The notes beneath the pieces were generated by a model. It did no database searches. It worked only from the letters and a program-made list of their open reading frames with translations, and had not been told where the DNA came from. 64,000 bases of DNA from Geomesophilobacter sediminis (lineage in GTDB: Bacteria; Desulfobacterota; Desulfuromonadia; Geobacterales; Geobacteraceae). The stretch is from assembly GCF_016458275.1 (NCBI RefSeq), contig NZ_JAEMHM010000001.1, positions 186,001-250,000 on the forward strand. Direction: 5' to 3'. Positions 33,973 to 43,010 of this stretch are shown here, piece after piece; within the stretch, counting starts at the first letter, position 1; each line of letters opens with the position of its first letter. The translations under genes were made by a program, and so were the position numbers.

Positions 33973-34983
33973 ATGGGTGGAGCAAACATCGACATCGTCG
34001 TACCGATCTGGAACAAGCCGAACGAAACCCGCAACTGCCTGGTCAACCTGATCAACTTCACCCCGGACGCCCGGCTGGTGATGATGGACAACGGTAGCGA
34101 GCGCGAGACCGAAAAGCTCCTGCAGGAGCTGGCCGACGGTCTCGACGACCGCGCCCTCTTGATCCGCGACGACAGCAACCATGGCTTCGTCAAAGCCGCC
34201 AACCGTGGGATCGGCCGCAGCGAAGCACCCTTCATCGCCCTTTTGCGGAGCACCACCCAGGTCACCTCCGGGTGGTTGCAACCGATCCTCGACTTTGCCG
34301 CCTCCCACCCCGAGGCGGGGATTCTCATGCCCCGCCTCGCGGCGGTGGAGCCCCCTTCCACCGGTCCCATCGAGGTGGCAAGCTGTTCCTTCACCGCCAT
34401 GGTCATGACCCGCGCCGCCTACGATGCCGTCGGTCCCTTTGACGAGGAGCTCGACGGCGGGACCTGGTGCCTCAAGGATTTCACCCGTCGGGCCTGCTCC
34501 GAAGGGTTCCTCACCTATCTGATCCCCACTTCCAGGGTATTTCACGAGGACGAAGTGGCGCTCGGTTCGGAGCGTCGGCGCGAGGAGACGCTGCGGCGTT
34601 CCCTGGCAACCTTCATCGAGCGCTGGGGGGAGGAGCGTTCCTTCTTGATCCACCTTCCCAAGGGGCTGGAAGTGGACACCCTGCGGCACAAGCTCGACAT
34701 CCTGCAGACCGGCGCCCAGCACGGCGACAGCTACACCATTCTCCTTCCGGCGGCGCTTTACAAGGAGGCGCTGCGGGTCCACCTCGCCTTCCGGCACGAG
34801 AAGGTCCGGCTGGTGCCGCTGCCGCTTTTGAGCACCGCCTCCGCCAAGCGCCGCATCTTCGAGAAGGCGGTGGCGGAGAACCCGGGGAGCACGCTGGTCG
34901 CCGGCGTCGACGGGATCCCGTTCCCCTGGAGCGACCAGTTCATCACCTTCTCCGATCTGTCCGGGATGGTCCGGCACCGGTAA
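33973..34983 (+). CDS. Family 2 glycosyltransferase
   Basis: 336 residues, starting eight bases after mreB. The GT-A fold is visible in the N-terminal 220 residues: IDIVVPIWNKPNETRNCL, ARLVMMDNGSERETEKLL, NHGFVKAANRGIG and PEAGILMPRLAAV, with a late FDEELDGGTWCLKDF acidic motif. The usual DxD is represented by MDN or a diverged equivalent. The C-terminal 110 residues are not recognised. The context, between mreB and heptose synthesis genes, suggests transfer of a sugar to a cell-envelope glycan or lipopolysaccharide. Donor and acceptor are unknown. No strong ribosome site precedes it, so translation is probably coupled to mreB. Confidence 0.85.
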   Translation: MGGANIDIVVPIWNKPNETRNCLVNLINFTPDARLVMMDNGSERETEKLLQELADGLDDRALLIRDDSNHGFVKAANRGIGRSEAPFIALLRSTTQVTSGWLQPILDFAASHPEAGILMPRLAAVEPPSTGPIEVASCSFTAMVMTRAAYDAVGPFDEELDGGTWCLKDFTRRACSEGFLTYLIPTSRVFHEDEVALGSERRREETLRRSLATFIERWGEERSFLIHLPKGLEVDTLRHKLDILQTGAQHGDSYTILLPAALYKEALRVHLAFRHEKVRLVPLPLLSTASAKRRIFEKAVAENPGSTLVAGVDGIPFPWSDQFITFSDLSGMVRHR

Positions 34984-35122
34984 TTTCAATGACCAATGAT
35001 CAATGATCAGAAGCAGTGATCAGCGGTGAGCACAGCGGAACGCCTTCTTCCGGCGTCCCCTCTTCTTCAAGGAGAGGGACCGGGTGAGGATGGGGTTCTA
35101 CCGCCTCAAGGAAGCGAACCAT

Positions 35123-35713
35123 ATGCAAGATGAGATAAAGGCACAACTTCGGCAGCACGTTGAGGTGATGACGGCGATTGAGCGGGACCTGGCCCAGCCG
35201 GTGCAGGATGCGGTGGAGCTGCTGCTGGCTGCCTACCGAAGCGGCAGGAAACTGCTGGTCATGGGGAACGGCGGTTCCGCCGCCGACGCGCAGCACCTCG
35301 CTGCGGAGATCGTCGGGCGGTTCAAGATGGAGCGCCGGGCCCTGCCGGCATTGGCTCTTACCACCGATACCTCCATCCTCACCGCGGTAGGAAACGATTA
35401 CGGGTTCGACGCGGTCTTCTCGCGCCAGGTCGAGGCGCTCGCCGAGACCGGAGACGTGGTCATCGGGATCTCCACTTCCGGGAACTCCCCCAACGTGCAA
35501 AAGGCGCTGGAAGTCGCCAACGCCAAGGGGTGCCGCACCGTCGCGCTTTTGGGCAAGGACGGCGGCACCATCAAGGACGTCGCCGAGTTGAGTCTGATCG
35601 TTCCCAGCAACGACACGCCCCGGATCCAGGAAGGGCACATCACCATCATTCACATCGTCTGCGATCTTTTCGAGCGGGGCCTGTTTCTTGGTCCGGCTAT
35701 GACCGCTCGCTGA
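35123..35713 (+). CDS. gmhA: Sedoheptulose-7-phosphate isomerase (GmhA)
   Basis: 196 residues from ATG 35123; the alternative start at 35084 lies in repeat DNA. SIS-domain motifs: [60 protein letters not shown] and [20 protein letters not shown], with the catalytic Glu and His of the family. It converts sedoheptulose 7-phosphate to D-glycero-D-manno-heptose 7-phosphate, the first step to ADP-heptose for the lipopolysaccharide core. The next gene, seven bases later, encodes the phosphatase of the same pathway. Confidence 0.95.
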   Translation: MQDEIKAQLRQHVEVMTAIERDLAQPVQDAVELLLAAYRSGRKLLVMGNGGSAADAQHLAAEIVGRFKMERRALPALALTTDTSILTAVGNDYGFDAVFSRQVEALAETGDVVIGISTSGNSPNVQKALEVANAKGCRTVALLGKDGGTIKDVAELSLIVPSNDTPRIQEGHITIIHIVCDLFERGLFLGPAMTAR

Positions 35714-35720
35714 GGTAAGC

Positions 35721-36305
35721 ATGGGGACCCGCAAAGCTGTCTTTTTGGACCGGGACGGCACCATCAACGTCGAGGTCGAGTATTTGAGCCGGGTCGAGGA
35801 CTTCCAGTTCATTCCCGGCGCGCCCCTGGCGATCAAGTCCCTCAAGGAGGCCGGGTTCCTGCTGGTGGTGGTCACCAACCAGTCCGGGATCGGCCGCGGT
35901 TATTACGACGAGACGGCGCTGGAGCGCGTGCACCGCTTCATGCACGAGGAGCTGGAGAAGTTCGGGGTCTCCATCGACGCCTGCTACTTCTGCCCGCACC
36001 ACCCCGAACATGGCGTCGGCCCTTACCGGATCGACTGCGCCTGCCGCAAGCCCCTGCCCGGGATGTTGCTGCAGGCCGCCCACGACCTGAACATCGACCT
36101 TGCCGCGTCCTACATGATCGGCGACAAGCTGGCCGACGTGAAGGCCGGCCTCAAGGCGGGTTGCTCCTCGATCCTGGTCCAGACCGGCTACGGCGCGAAG
36201 GATGTCGCACGGCTCCCCGCCGGCGTCGCGACCTACCCGGATATCCTCTCCGCCGCCGAGGCGATCATCGCCCAAAGCAATGAGGAGAAAGCGGGGGCGA
36301 AGTAG
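35721..36305 (+). CDS. gmhB: D-glycero-D-manno-heptose 1,7-bisphosphate 7-phosphatase (GmhB)
   Basis: 194 residues. HAD-family phosphatase with the nucleophile motif FLDRDGTIN (Asp10, Asp12), VVVTNQSGIGRGYYDE, the zinc-binding CYFCPHHPEHG and CACRKPLPGM segments specific to GmhB/HisB-N, and SYMIGDKLADVKAG. It removes the 7-phosphate during ADP-heptose synthesis. It is in an operon with gmhA; the heptose kinase/adenylyltransferase (HldE) is not in the window. Confidence 0.95.
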   Translation: MGTRKAVFLDRDGTINVEVEYLSRVEDFQFIPGAPLAIKSLKEAGFLLVVVTNQSGIGRGYYDETALERVHRFMHEELEKFGVSIDACYFCPHHPEHGVGPYRIDCACRKPLPGMLLQAAHDLNIDLAASYMIGDKLADVKAGLKAGCSSILVQTGYGAKDVARLPAGVATYPDILSAAEAIIAQSNEEKAGAK

Positions 36306-36411
36306 CTAATCGCCCTTCTCCGCACATCGATCTGACTGATCTGACTGATCCTGCCCAGCTGCCCCCCCTTTTCCCTTGCCACTCATTGCCCCCTTCTGCT
36401 ATCAACGAGGG

Positions 36412-37179
36412 ATGACTGTTACCCCTGATCTCGCGCTTTCTCCGTTCACGCTGTTCCTGCTCTTTCTCGCCGGCGGGCTCGCCGGGCTCATCGACGCCAT
36501 CGCCGGAGGGGGCGGGCTCATCACCGTCCCGGTGCTCCTCGGCGTCGGCTTGCCGCCCCAGTTCGCCCTGGGCACCAACAAGCTCCAGTCGACCTTCGGC
36601 TCGGCCAGCGCCATGGCCCACTTCGTTCGCGCCGGCACGGTGCGGCTCCGCCCCGCTCTGGCGGGCATCCTCTGGACCGCCGTCGGTGCCTGCCTCGGTG
36701 CCTGGGCGGTGCAGCAGATCGACCCCTCCTTCCTGAAACGGCTCATCCCTTACCTGCTGCTGGGAATCCTCTGCTATACCGTATTCACCCCGAAGCTCGG
36801 GATGGAGGAGGTGCACCCGCGCCTTTCCCACGGTGTTTTCTATGCCCTGTTCGGCCTGCTGCTCGGCTTTTACGACGGATTCCTCGGTCCCGGCACCGGG
36901 TCGTTCTGGGTGGTCGCCATCATGCTCTGTCTCGGCTATGACATGCGTAAGGCGACCGGACATACCAAGCTCTTCAACTTCGTCAGCAACATCGTCTCGC
37001 TGGTGGTTTTCCTGGTGGGAGGGCATGTGGTGTTCGTTGCGGGGCTGGTGATGGGGGCCGGGCAGGCGATCGGCGCCCGGCTGGGAGCGAAGCTCGTGAT
37101 CAAGAAGGGGGCGCGCTTTATCCGCCCGGTGTTCATCTGCTCGGTCCTGGCGGTGACGATCAAGCTGTTCTTCAATTGA
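36412..37179 (+). CDS. TSUP (TauE/SafE) family permease
   Basis: 255 residues from ATG 36412, directly preceded by GAGGG. Around eight hydrophobic segments are visible. The signatures are GGLAGLIDAIAGGGGLITVP near the N-terminus and its internal repeat GLLLGFYDGFLGPGTGSFWV in the second half. This matches the TSUP/UPF0721 group (YfcA-like), which moves sulfite, sulfonates or other small organic anions across the inner membrane. The substrate is not predictable from sequence, and the neighbours (heptose and cyclophilin genes) do not help. Confidence 0.88.
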   Translation: MTVTPDLALSPFTLFLLFLAGGLAGLIDAIAGGGGLITVPVLLGVGLPPQFALGTNKLQSTFGSASAMAHFVRAGTVRLRPALAGILWTAVGACLGAWAVQQIDPSFLKRLIPYLLLGILCYTVFTPKLGMEEVHPRLSHGVFYALFGLLLGFYDGFLGPGTGSFWVVAIMLCLGYDMRKATGHTKLFNFVSNIVSLVVFLVGGHVVFVAGLVMGAGQAIGARLGAKLVIKKGARFIRPVFICSVLAVTIKLFFN

Positions 37180-37289
37180 CAATGGATAATTGACAATTGA
37201 CAACGAAAGGCAATTCTTCTTCTCTCACCTTCCAGGCAACAGTGCATAGGTCGCGGGTGCTGCCAGGGGAGGAGGCGGCCTAAATTCCT

Positions 37290-37313
37290 GTGGGAGCGCC
37301 TTTCCAGGCGCGA
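37290..37313 (+). repeat. REP-type palindrome, GTGG head
   Basis: A GTGG head followed two bases later by the palindrome GCGCCTTTCCAGGCGC. It belongs to a family of at least nine copies in this window. Confidence 0.75.
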
Positions 37314-37371
37314 ATGCTTGATTGGCCCAGCGGCTATTTGAAAATCTTTAGCGGTCCCAAGATCCCAAACG

Positions 37372-37395
37372 GTAGGAGCGACATTCCTGTCGCGA
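37372..37395 (+). repeat. REP-type palindrome, GTAG head
   Basis: A GTAG head followed two bases later by the palindrome GCGACATTCCTGTCGC. It has the same organisation as the GTGG copies but a different stem sequence. Confidence 0.75.
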
Positions 37396-37440
37396 TGAAT
37401 ACCCGCAGCATGGACTGCCACTGGGCGATGCGCCCGATGA

Positions 37441-37464
37441 TCGCGCCTGAAAAGGCGCTTCCAC
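37441..37464 (-). repeat. REP-type palindrome, GTGG head, inverted
   Basis: On the minus strand a GTGG head with the palindrome GCGCCTTTTCAGGCGC, facing the two copies upstream. One base differs from the main version. Confidence 0.7.
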
Positions 37465-37546
37465 CGGGATGGCGCTTGCATTGGTGATTGGACGCGGTTG
37501 GCATGCTGGCCCGCAGCATCCCAACGACCCTGGACAGGAGCGAGAC

Positions 37547-38278
37547 ATGAAGCAGCGACTTGCGGCTGGTATCGTTCTGATTCTCCTTGTTTTCGCCGCG
37601 GCGGCCTGGGCCGACCCGCCGGCGCCCTCCGCCGATCCGCTCCCCGGAACGGTTGTTGCCCCAGCCCCAAAAGCCGCTGCGCCGCCGATCCCGCAACTCT
37701 CCCCGCCGCTGCCGCAAAACGCCGCGCAGGGGCGGATCATCGATGCCGCTCCGCCCGCGGCGCAGCCGAAACCGCCCCAGGTTCTCTTGAAAACCAGCGC
37801 CGGGGACATCGTCATCGAACTCGATCCCGTCCGCGCCCCCATCTCGGTCCAGAACTTCCTCGACTACGTCCGGAGCGGCTTTTACAACGGGACCATCTTC
37901 CACCGGGTCGTTCGCGATTACCTGATCCAGGGTGGGCTGTACACCCCGTACCTCAAGCGCAAAGAGACCGATCCCCCCATCACCAACGAGGCGAAAAACG
38001 GCCTGCGCAACCGGCGCGGCACCGTCGGAGTGGCGCGTCCGGTGGAGCCGGACAGCGGGACCTCCGAGTTCTACATCAACGTGGTGGACAACCGCTTTCT
38101 CGATCACAAGGATGATTCGGTGCAGGGGTATGGCTATGCCATCTTCGGGAGGGTGGTCCAGGGGATGAATGTCGTGGACCGGATGAGCCGGGTCCGCACC
38201 GGAAAGGCGGACGGGATGAAGAACGTGCCGGACGTTCCGCTGATCATCTATTCGGCGCGGGTGATCCAGGAACCCTAA
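37547..38278 (+). CDS. Exported cyclophilin-type peptidyl-prolyl isomerase
   Basis: 243 residues from ATG 37547 with AGGAG seven bases upstream; the longer frame to 37469 lies in repeat DNA. A signal peptide (GIVLILLVFAAAAWAD) and a Pro/Ala-rich linker (to about 85) precede a cyclophilin domain: DIVIELDPVRAPISVQNFLD, FYNGTIFHRVVRDYLIQGG, and GTSEFYINVVDNRFLDH. The catalytic Arg of FHRV and the QGG strand are intact. It should act in the periplasm as a proline isomerase, like PpiA. Its stop is three bases from the stop of the convergent L,D-transpeptidase gene. Confidence 0.92.
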   Translation: MKQRLAAGIVLILLVFAAAAWADPPAPSADPLPGTVVAPAPKAAAPPIPQLSPPLPQNAAQGRIIDAAPPAAQPKPPQVLLKTSAGDIVIELDPVRAPISVQNFLDYVRSGFYNGTIFHRVVRDYLIQGGLYTPYLKRKETDPPITNEAKNGLRNRRGTVGVARPVEPDSGTSEFYINVVDNRFLDHKDDSVQGYGYAIFGRVVQGMNVVDRMSRVRTGKADGMKNVPDVPLIIYSARVIQEP

Positions 38279-38281
38279 GCA

Positions 38282-39070
38282 CTACTGCGGCGGCTCGCCG
38301 ATCACGACCAGCCGGGGCCCGTAATCTATCTTGTGGAAGTCGCCACTGTCGGGGTGGTCGCCGATCACCCATTCGTAGAGCCTCTTGGCATCGGTGAGCA
38401 CCGGGGCCCGGGGGCTCTTATAGTATTGGGCCTGCATCTCCTCGTCGTAGAGGCCGACGCAGCCGTGCGAGGCGGGGTGGCCGGGAACGTCCCGGCCGTG
38501 GATCCAGTAGCTGATCCAGTAGAACTTGTCGATCAGGAACCGCATACCGTAATGCATGGGATAGGTGTCGTCGGTCCCCTCCATCGTGTAGGTGTCGGAT
38601 TCGTGGTCCCGGTCGACGGCATCGATGCGAAACTCGCCGTTGGGGGTGGCATGTCCGGGCATGCCCACCGCCGCCGGCATCGAGAAGACGAGCTTGCCGT
38701 ACTCGTAGGCGCCCAGGAAGGACTCGGACTGATCGAGCAGGATGAACTTTTCCTCCCCGCTCGCCTCCGGATAGCTCTCCGGAAGCGGGGTGAAGTTCCG
38801 GATCTCTTCGGCGCGAACCGGCACCTTCACCCTTTTACCCGCAATCAGATGCCGCCGGTCCAGCCGGTTGAAGCGCAGCACCTCTTCCCAATCCGGACCG
38901 AAAGCCTGCTTGGCGTTGCCGGTCTTCACCTTCACGCACTTCCACTCGATGCCGTCATCGCTGGGATAGTGGATGTCGCACATGGATCTGGAGAAATCCG
39001 ATCCCGCCTGCGCACTTGACGCCAATGCGGTCACTATTCCCACTGCCAACGCAACTATCAGTGTTTTCAT
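38282..39070 (-). CDS. L,D-transpeptidase (YkuD domain)
   Basis: 262 residues with a signal peptide (LIVALAVGIVTALASSAQAG). Residues about 35-95 resemble a degenerate LysM-like region (EEVLRFNRLDRRHLIAGKRV). The YkuD domain (about 105-260) has FILLDQSESFLGAYEYGKL, GMPGHATPNGEFRID, and the catalytic block WIHGRDVPGHPASHGCVGL with His and Cys; the usual final Arg is Leu here. The family makes 3-3 crosslinks in peptidoglycan or attaches proteins to it. It is probably periplasmic and resists most beta-lactams in characterised members. Confidence 0.9.
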   Translation of the reverse strand: MKTLIVALAVGIVTALASSAQAGSDFSRSMCDIHYPSDDGIEWKCVKVKTGNAKQAFGPDWEEVLRFNRLDRRHLIAGKRVKVPVRAEEIRNFTPLPESYPEASGEEKFILLDQSESFLGAYEYGKLVFSMPAAVGMPGHATPNGEFRIDAVDRDHESDTYTMEGTDDTYPMHYGMRFLIDKFYWISYWIHGRDVPGHPASHGCVGLYDEEMQAQYYKSPRAPVLTDAKRLYEWVIGDHPDSGDFHKIDYGPRLVVIGEPPQ

Positions 39071-39152
39071 GATTTTTCCCCGCGTCGCTGTCTGATTTTA
39101 CAACCACTGCGAGTAAAAAAGCATCCTTATTGCGCCGGCAGGTGGGTGTTCC

Positions 39153-40409
39153 CTACAGGTATTCCTCGAAAAAGTCCATGTCCTGGTGGAAGGTCTCCCT
39201 AAGCCGCCACAGGGAGAAGAGCCCCAGGACCATGCAGATCCCCCCCACCCAGAGTGCTCCCTGGGTGAGCCCCAGCCCGTGCCTAAACAGCTGGAAAAGT
39301 TGGGTGATCGGGATGACCATCCCGCGCACGAAGTTCGGGACCGAGGTCGCCACCGTGGCGCGCAGGTTGGTGCCGAACTGCTCCGCGGCGATGGTGACGA
39401 AAACGGCCCAGTAGCCGCCGGCGAAGCCGAGGAAGATGCAGATGGCGTAGAACCATTGCACCGTCGCCCCGCCGGAGAGGAAATAGGCGGCGATCCCCCC
39501 GATCATCAGGGAGAGGAAGAGGAACACCACCCGGCGGCGGCTCTTGAGGAGCTGGCTCAAGGCGCCGCTGGCGAGGTCGCCGAAGACGAGCCCCAGATAG
39601 CAGAACATGACCGAGTTCCCGGCGCTGACCATCCCCTGGATGTGCAGTTCCTTGGCGAACTCCGGGGAGAAGGTGATCAATACCGCGACCACGAACCAGG
39701 TGGGAACCCCGATCATGGTGGAGTGGTAGAACCTCCCGAACCGGTCCCGACTGGTGAAGAGGGAGAGGAAGTTGCCCCGTTGCACCGAGGCCGCCTCCAT
39801 GCCCTGGAACATCCCCGATTCCGCCACCTTGAAGCGCAGGGCGAGGAGGAAAAGCCCGAGGATGCCGCCGATGACGAAGGCGGTGCGCCAGTCGAACCCC
39901 TTGGCGACGAAGTTGGCGAGGACCGCGCCGGAAACGCCTACCGAGGCGACCATCATGGTGCCGTAACCGCGCACGCTTTTATGAAGCACCTCGCTCACCA
40001 GGGTGATCCCGGCTCCCAGCTCTCCGGCCAGGCCGACCCCGGCGATGAACCTGAGCGTCGCGTAGGCGGGGAGGGAGTCGACGGCGGCATTGAGCAGGTT
40101 CGCGACCGAATAGATGAAGATCGAGGCGAACATGATCTTCAGCCGCCCCTTGCGGTCCCCCAGGACCCCCCAGAGGATGCCTCCCAGGAGCATCCCCGCC
40201 ATTTGCATGTTGAGCAGGAACACTCCCTGGTTGATCAGTTCCGCCCCGCCCAATCCAAGGCTTTTGAGACTGGGAACGCGGATGATGCTGAAGAGAACCA
40301 GGTCGTAGATGTCGACGAAGTAGCCGAGTGCCGCGACGATGACCGGCATGCTGAATATGGTAGTAAGGGTTCCGCTCATAACAGGTACTTCCGTCTTCAT
40401 TTGATCCAT
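39153..40409 (-). CDS. MFS transporter (metabolite:H+ symporter-like)
   Basis: 418 residues; AGAGG precedes the ATG at 40409 by five bases. Twelve hydrophobic segments are visible. The MFS loop motif GVLGDRKGRLKIMFASIF is between helices 2 and 3, and RFIAGVGLAGELGAGITLVS is typical of the sugar/organic-acid symporter branch. The first helix carries DIYDLVLFSIIRVPSL, a form with a membrane-facing acidic pair found in organic-acid carriers. The substrate is probably a carboxylate or other small metabolite, but this cannot be decided from sequence. It is a single gene with repeat DNA upstream. Confidence 0.87.
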   Translation of the reverse strand: MDQMKTEVPVMSGTLTTIFSMPVIVAALGYFVDIYDLVLFSIIRVPSLKSLGLGGAELINQGVFLLNMQMAGMLLGGILWGVLGDRKGRLKIMFASIFIYSVANLLNAAVDSLPAYATLRFIAGVGLAGELGAGITLVSEVLHKSVRGYGTMMVASVGVSGAVLANFVAKGFDWRTAFVIGGILGLFLLALRFKVAESGMFQGMEAASVQRGNFLSLFTSRDRFGRFYHSTMIGVPTWFVVAVLITFSPEFAKELHIQGMVSAGNSVMFCYLGLVFGDLASGALSQLLKSRRRVVFLFLSLMIGGIAAYFLSGGATVQWFYAICIFLGFAGGYWAVFVTIAAEQFGTNLRATVATSVPNFVRGMVIPITQLFQLFRHGLGLTQGALWVGGICMVLGLFSLWRLRETFHQDMDFFEEYL

Positions 40410-40740
40410 GAAATCCTCTGCTCAATCACTTTGGTACGCGGGTGGGGCCACCCTCCAATCTGACGTGGGGTTTCGTTTGCTCTCAGCAGGCGCGGTTCTG
40501 TCATAGGTTCATCCGTTGTGAGAGAGCAGGGGGGCCCTTTTTCGCGCGGCAATAATAGCACCGCGAAAATAGTGTGGCAAACAGGAAGATGAGAGAGTCC
40601 CGAAAAAAGGGGAATGAGTGCGGGGGAGGGAAGGGGATCTGCGGTGCAGCGTTTCTATGTGGCAGTAGCCATGACTGAGGGAGGGGCTCGGAAGATGCTG
40701 GTACTAGCAGAGTTGTTGCGTTGTTACCGCCTTCGGCGGA

Positions 40741-40805
40741 TCGCGCCTGGAAAGGCGCTCCCACAGGGCCGGTGGTACTGATCGCGACAGGAATGTCGCT
40801 CCTAC
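40741..40805 (-). repeat. REP doublet 1
   Basis: A GTGG-head palindrome (40741-40764) and a GTAG-head palindrome (40782-40805), both on the minus strand and 17 bases apart. Both are exact matches to the 37.3-37.4 kb copies. Confidence 0.8.
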
Positions 40806-40854
40806 AACCTCGGACCGGCGGGTTGCGCTGATTCAGCAGCCGACGCTTGTTGAT

Positions 40855-40919
40855 TCGCGCCTGGAAAGGCGCTCCCACAGGGGCGTCGGTGCCGGTCGCG
40901 ACAGGAAGGTCGCTTCTAG
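40855..40919 (-). repeat. REP doublet 2
   Basis: A GTGG-head palindrome (40855-40878) and a diverged GTAG-head palindrome (40896-40919, reading CTAG at its head), in the same order, orientation and spacing as doublet 1. The regular spacing suggests the doublet is the copied unit. Confidence 0.78.
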
Positions 40920-40983
40920 CGCATGGATCCCCACCGGTACCCTTTGACTTCCCTCCGGATTTCTCTGCTTCCACATAAAAAAA

Positions 40984-41012
40984 GGTGGACTGGCATCTGG
41001 GGAGCCTGTCCC
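40984..41012 (+). repeat. Diverged GGACTGGC hairpin
   Basis: GGACTGGCATCTGGGGAGCC followed by TGTCCCC is recognisably the GGGGACTGGC-type hairpin with several changes. It lies upstream of the DprA-like gene. Confidence 0.4.
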
Positions 41013-41081
41013 CTGTTATCCATCGGAAATGTGGTACCGTTGACACTTATTTTTCCCGTGCCCGCTTTGGCGAGGGTGCCG

Positions 41082-41585
41082 ATGACCGTTCAACTCTCCC
41101 CGACCCTGCATACCCTTGGCAACACCGACCTGCTTGCGTTGCGCAAGATCGCCTTTCTCTGCTCGCGGCGCTCCCCGGAGTCTGCCTGCCGCAAGGCCCT
41201 GGCCTGGGCCGCCACTGCCGGCCGCGCCGGAGGCTGCATCGTCTCGGGTTGCCAATCGGCGGTGGAAAAGGATCTCTTCCGCGCCCTCGCGACCCAATGC
41301 CAGCCGATGATCGTCGTCCTCGCCCGGGGGCTGCGGCAGCCGCCGGAAGCGGAGTTCGCCGGGCTGCTCGCGGCGGGGCGACTCCTTCTCATGACGCGCT
41401 ACGCCGCCACGGTGACCCACCCCTGCGAGGAGAAATGCCTGCAGCGCAACCGGCTGATGATGGAGCTGTCCGATGAAATTGTCGTGGGATATGCCGCGCC
41501 GGGAGGCACCCTGCAACGGCTCTGCCGGGAGTTTGAAACGAGGAAGGAACTTATCTATCTGACCGGACGTGAGGGGGAGCCATGA
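41082..41585 (+). CDS. DprA/LOG-like Rossmann-fold protein
   Basis: 167 residues from ATG 41082 with GAGGG six bases upstream. LLALRKIAFLCSRRSPESAC, KALAWAATAGRAGGCIVSGC, QCQPMIVVLARGLRQPP and LLMTRYAATVTHPCEEKCLQ resemble the core of the DNA-processing protein A (Smf) fold or the related LOG family. It is much shorter than DprA and lacks its extra domains, so single-strand DNA handling cannot be assumed. Cys residues are unusually frequent. It overlaps the next gene (a LigB/YgiD-type dioxygenase) by four bases, so the two are translationally coupled. Confidence 0.65.
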   Translation: MTVQLSPTLHTLGNTDLLALRKIAFLCSRRSPESACRKALAWAATAGRAGGCIVSGCQSAVEKDLFRALATQCQPMIVVLARGLRQPPEAEFAGLLAAGRLLLMTRYAATVTHPCEEKCLQRNRLMMELSDEIVVGYAAPGGTLQRLCREFETRKELIYLTGREGEP

Positions 41586-42367
41586 ATCCTGCCGCCACCA
41601 TGCCGACCTTTTTCTTCGGACACGGCAACCCGATGAACGCGCTATGGGACAACAACGTAACTGCCGCCTGGAAAAGTATCGGACGGAACCTGCCGCGGCC
41701 GCGGGCCATCCTTTGCATTTCGGCCCACTGGTATACCCGGGGAACCCGGGTAAGCCCCCAGGAGCGCCCGGAAACCATCCACGATTTCGGCGGGTTTCCC
41801 CCGCAGCTCTCTGCGGTCGAGTATCCGGCCCCGGGCGATCCGCAGCTTGCGGCGCGGGTCCGGGAACTCTTGAGGCCGGCGGCGGTGCTGGCCGACCCGC
41901 AGTGGGGCCTCGATCACGGCACCTGGGTGGTTTTGCGCCACCTCCGTCCCGACGCGGACCTTCCGGTCGTCCAGTTGAGTGTGGACCGCACCCTCGCCCC
42001 TGCCGACCACTTCGAGCTGGGCCGGCGCCTGGCTCCGCTACGGGACGAAGGGGTGGTTATTATTGGCAGCGGCAACGTGGTGCACAACCTGCACGCCGCC
42101 TTGTGGGGGGAACGTGCGGCCGAGCCGTTCGACTGGGCGCTTCGCTTCGAACAACGGGTCCGCGAAATGATTCTGACCCGCGATCATGACATGCTCGTGG
42201 ATTACCCCTCGCTGGGAGCTGACGCACTCCTCTCTATTCCAACACCCGATCATTATCTCCCCCTCCTCTACATCCTGGCGGTGACGCGTCCCTCGGACCG
42301 GATCACGATCCCGGCGGCAGGTATCCAGAACGGTTCGGTTTCGATGCTGGCAATCGGTTATTCGTGA
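41582..42367 (+). CDS. ygiD: LigB-family extradiol dioxygenase (YgiD-like)
   Basis: 261 residues. Zinc or iron ligands of the class III extradiol family are visible: FFFGHGNPMNAL, AILCISAHWYTRG, QWGLDHGTWVVLRHL, IIGSGNVVHNLHA, and TPDHYLPLLYILA. The length and order match YgiD/4,5-DOPA dioxygenase proteins, which open catechol rings. The natural substrate in bacteria of this type is not established. It is coupled by ATGA overlap to the DprA-like gene upstream, an association I cannot explain. Confidence 0.9.
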   Translation: MNPAATMPTFFFGHGNPMNALWDNNVTAAWKSIGRNLPRPRAILCISAHWYTRGTRVSPQERPETIHDFGGFPPQLSAVEYPAPGDPQLAARVRELLRPAAVLADPQWGLDHGTWVVLRHLRPDADLPVVQLSVDRTLAPADHFELGRRLAPLRDEGVVIIGSGNVVHNLHAALWGERAAEPFDWALRFEQRVREMILTRDHDMLVDYPSLGADALLSIPTPDHYLPLLYILAVTRPSDRITIPAAGIQNGSVSMLAIGYS

Positions 42368-42440
42368 AGAAACAGTCGCTGCTGCGGTTGAGCGCGGAAG
42401 ATCCCCTTTCCTTCCCCTCCGTCTGCTACCGGTTCGTCTT

Positions 42441-42839
42441 TCACCCGAAGGCCGCCTCCTGCTCCGGCGGCGGTGCCTCGACGTACTTTTTCACGATCTG
42501 AAGGAGTTCGTTGGGGTTGAACGGCTTCTGGATGTAGTCGGCGACGTGGCGGCGCAACTCGGGGTCGTCGCAGTCGCTGTCGATGCGTGCCGTCAAGATG
42601 ATGATGGTATTGTCGCGGTGCAGGTCCCTCTCCGTTATCCTCCTGAGCGTTTCCCACCCGTCCATCCCCGGCATCTGGATGTCGAGGAGCAGCACCCCGC
42701 GAAACCCGTTTTCCAGGTGCTTCAGGCAGTCGAAACCGCTGGCGGCGCTGTGCACCTCCATCCCTTCCGTACTGAAAAACATCTCCACCGAATCCCTGAC
42801 GAAATCATTGTCATCGACAATCATTACACGTTTATCCAT
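42441..42839 (-). CDS. Single-domain response regulator
   Basis: 132 residues from ATG 42839, with AAAGGAG upstream; the longer frame to 43088 crosses the structured intergenic region and is rejected. It is a lone receiver: VMIVDDNDFVRDSVEMFF, phospho-acceptor Asp53 in LLLDIQMPGMDGW, TARIDSD as the switch Thr region, and IQKPFNPNELLQ with the conserved Lys. There is no output domain, so it acts through a partner protein or in a phosphorelay. It is divergent from a sigma54 activator that lacks a receiver, which makes that protein a possible but unproven partner. Confidence 0.9.
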   Translation of the reverse strand: MDKRVMIVDDNDFVRDSVEMFFSTEGMEVHSAASGFDCLKHLENGFRGVLLLDIQMPGMDGWETLRRITERDLHRDNTIIILTARIDSDCDDPELRRHVADYIQKPFNPNELLQIVKKYVEAPPPEQEAAFG

Positions 42840-43010
42840 GGTCCTTACGACTCCTTTGACTGCTGGTCGGTCGTCCCGGCCTAACCGGCGGCCTGATTGC
42901 CGGAGGGGGGCCTGGTCGGACCTTGCCTGCTGCAGGTTCGATACCAACTCAGCCGAGGTGCCTCCTCCCGCGGATTCTCGGCAAAATCGGCGCGCGACGC
43001 CGGGGTGACC

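Larger units (their letters stand above)
37180..37546. other. Gene-free stretch with REP-type palindromes
   Basis: It begins with TTGACAATTGACAA-like short repeats and then carries three REP-type palindromes: 37290-37313 (GTGG head, + orientation), 37372-37395 (GTAG head, +) and 37441-37464 (GTGG head, -). No gene is supported. Confidence 0.65.
40410..41081. other. Gene-free stretch with two REP doublets
   Basis: It holds two REP doublets (40741-40805 and 40855-40919) and a diverged GGACTGGC hairpin (40984-41012). The minus-strand open frame 40501-41046 runs straight through these repeats and has no family features, so it is not called. Confidence 0.65.

Noticed and set aside
40501-41046. 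181-residue open frame on the minus strand
   Set aside because: It runs through two REP doublets and its repeated VGAPFQAR-like segments are translations of those palindromes.
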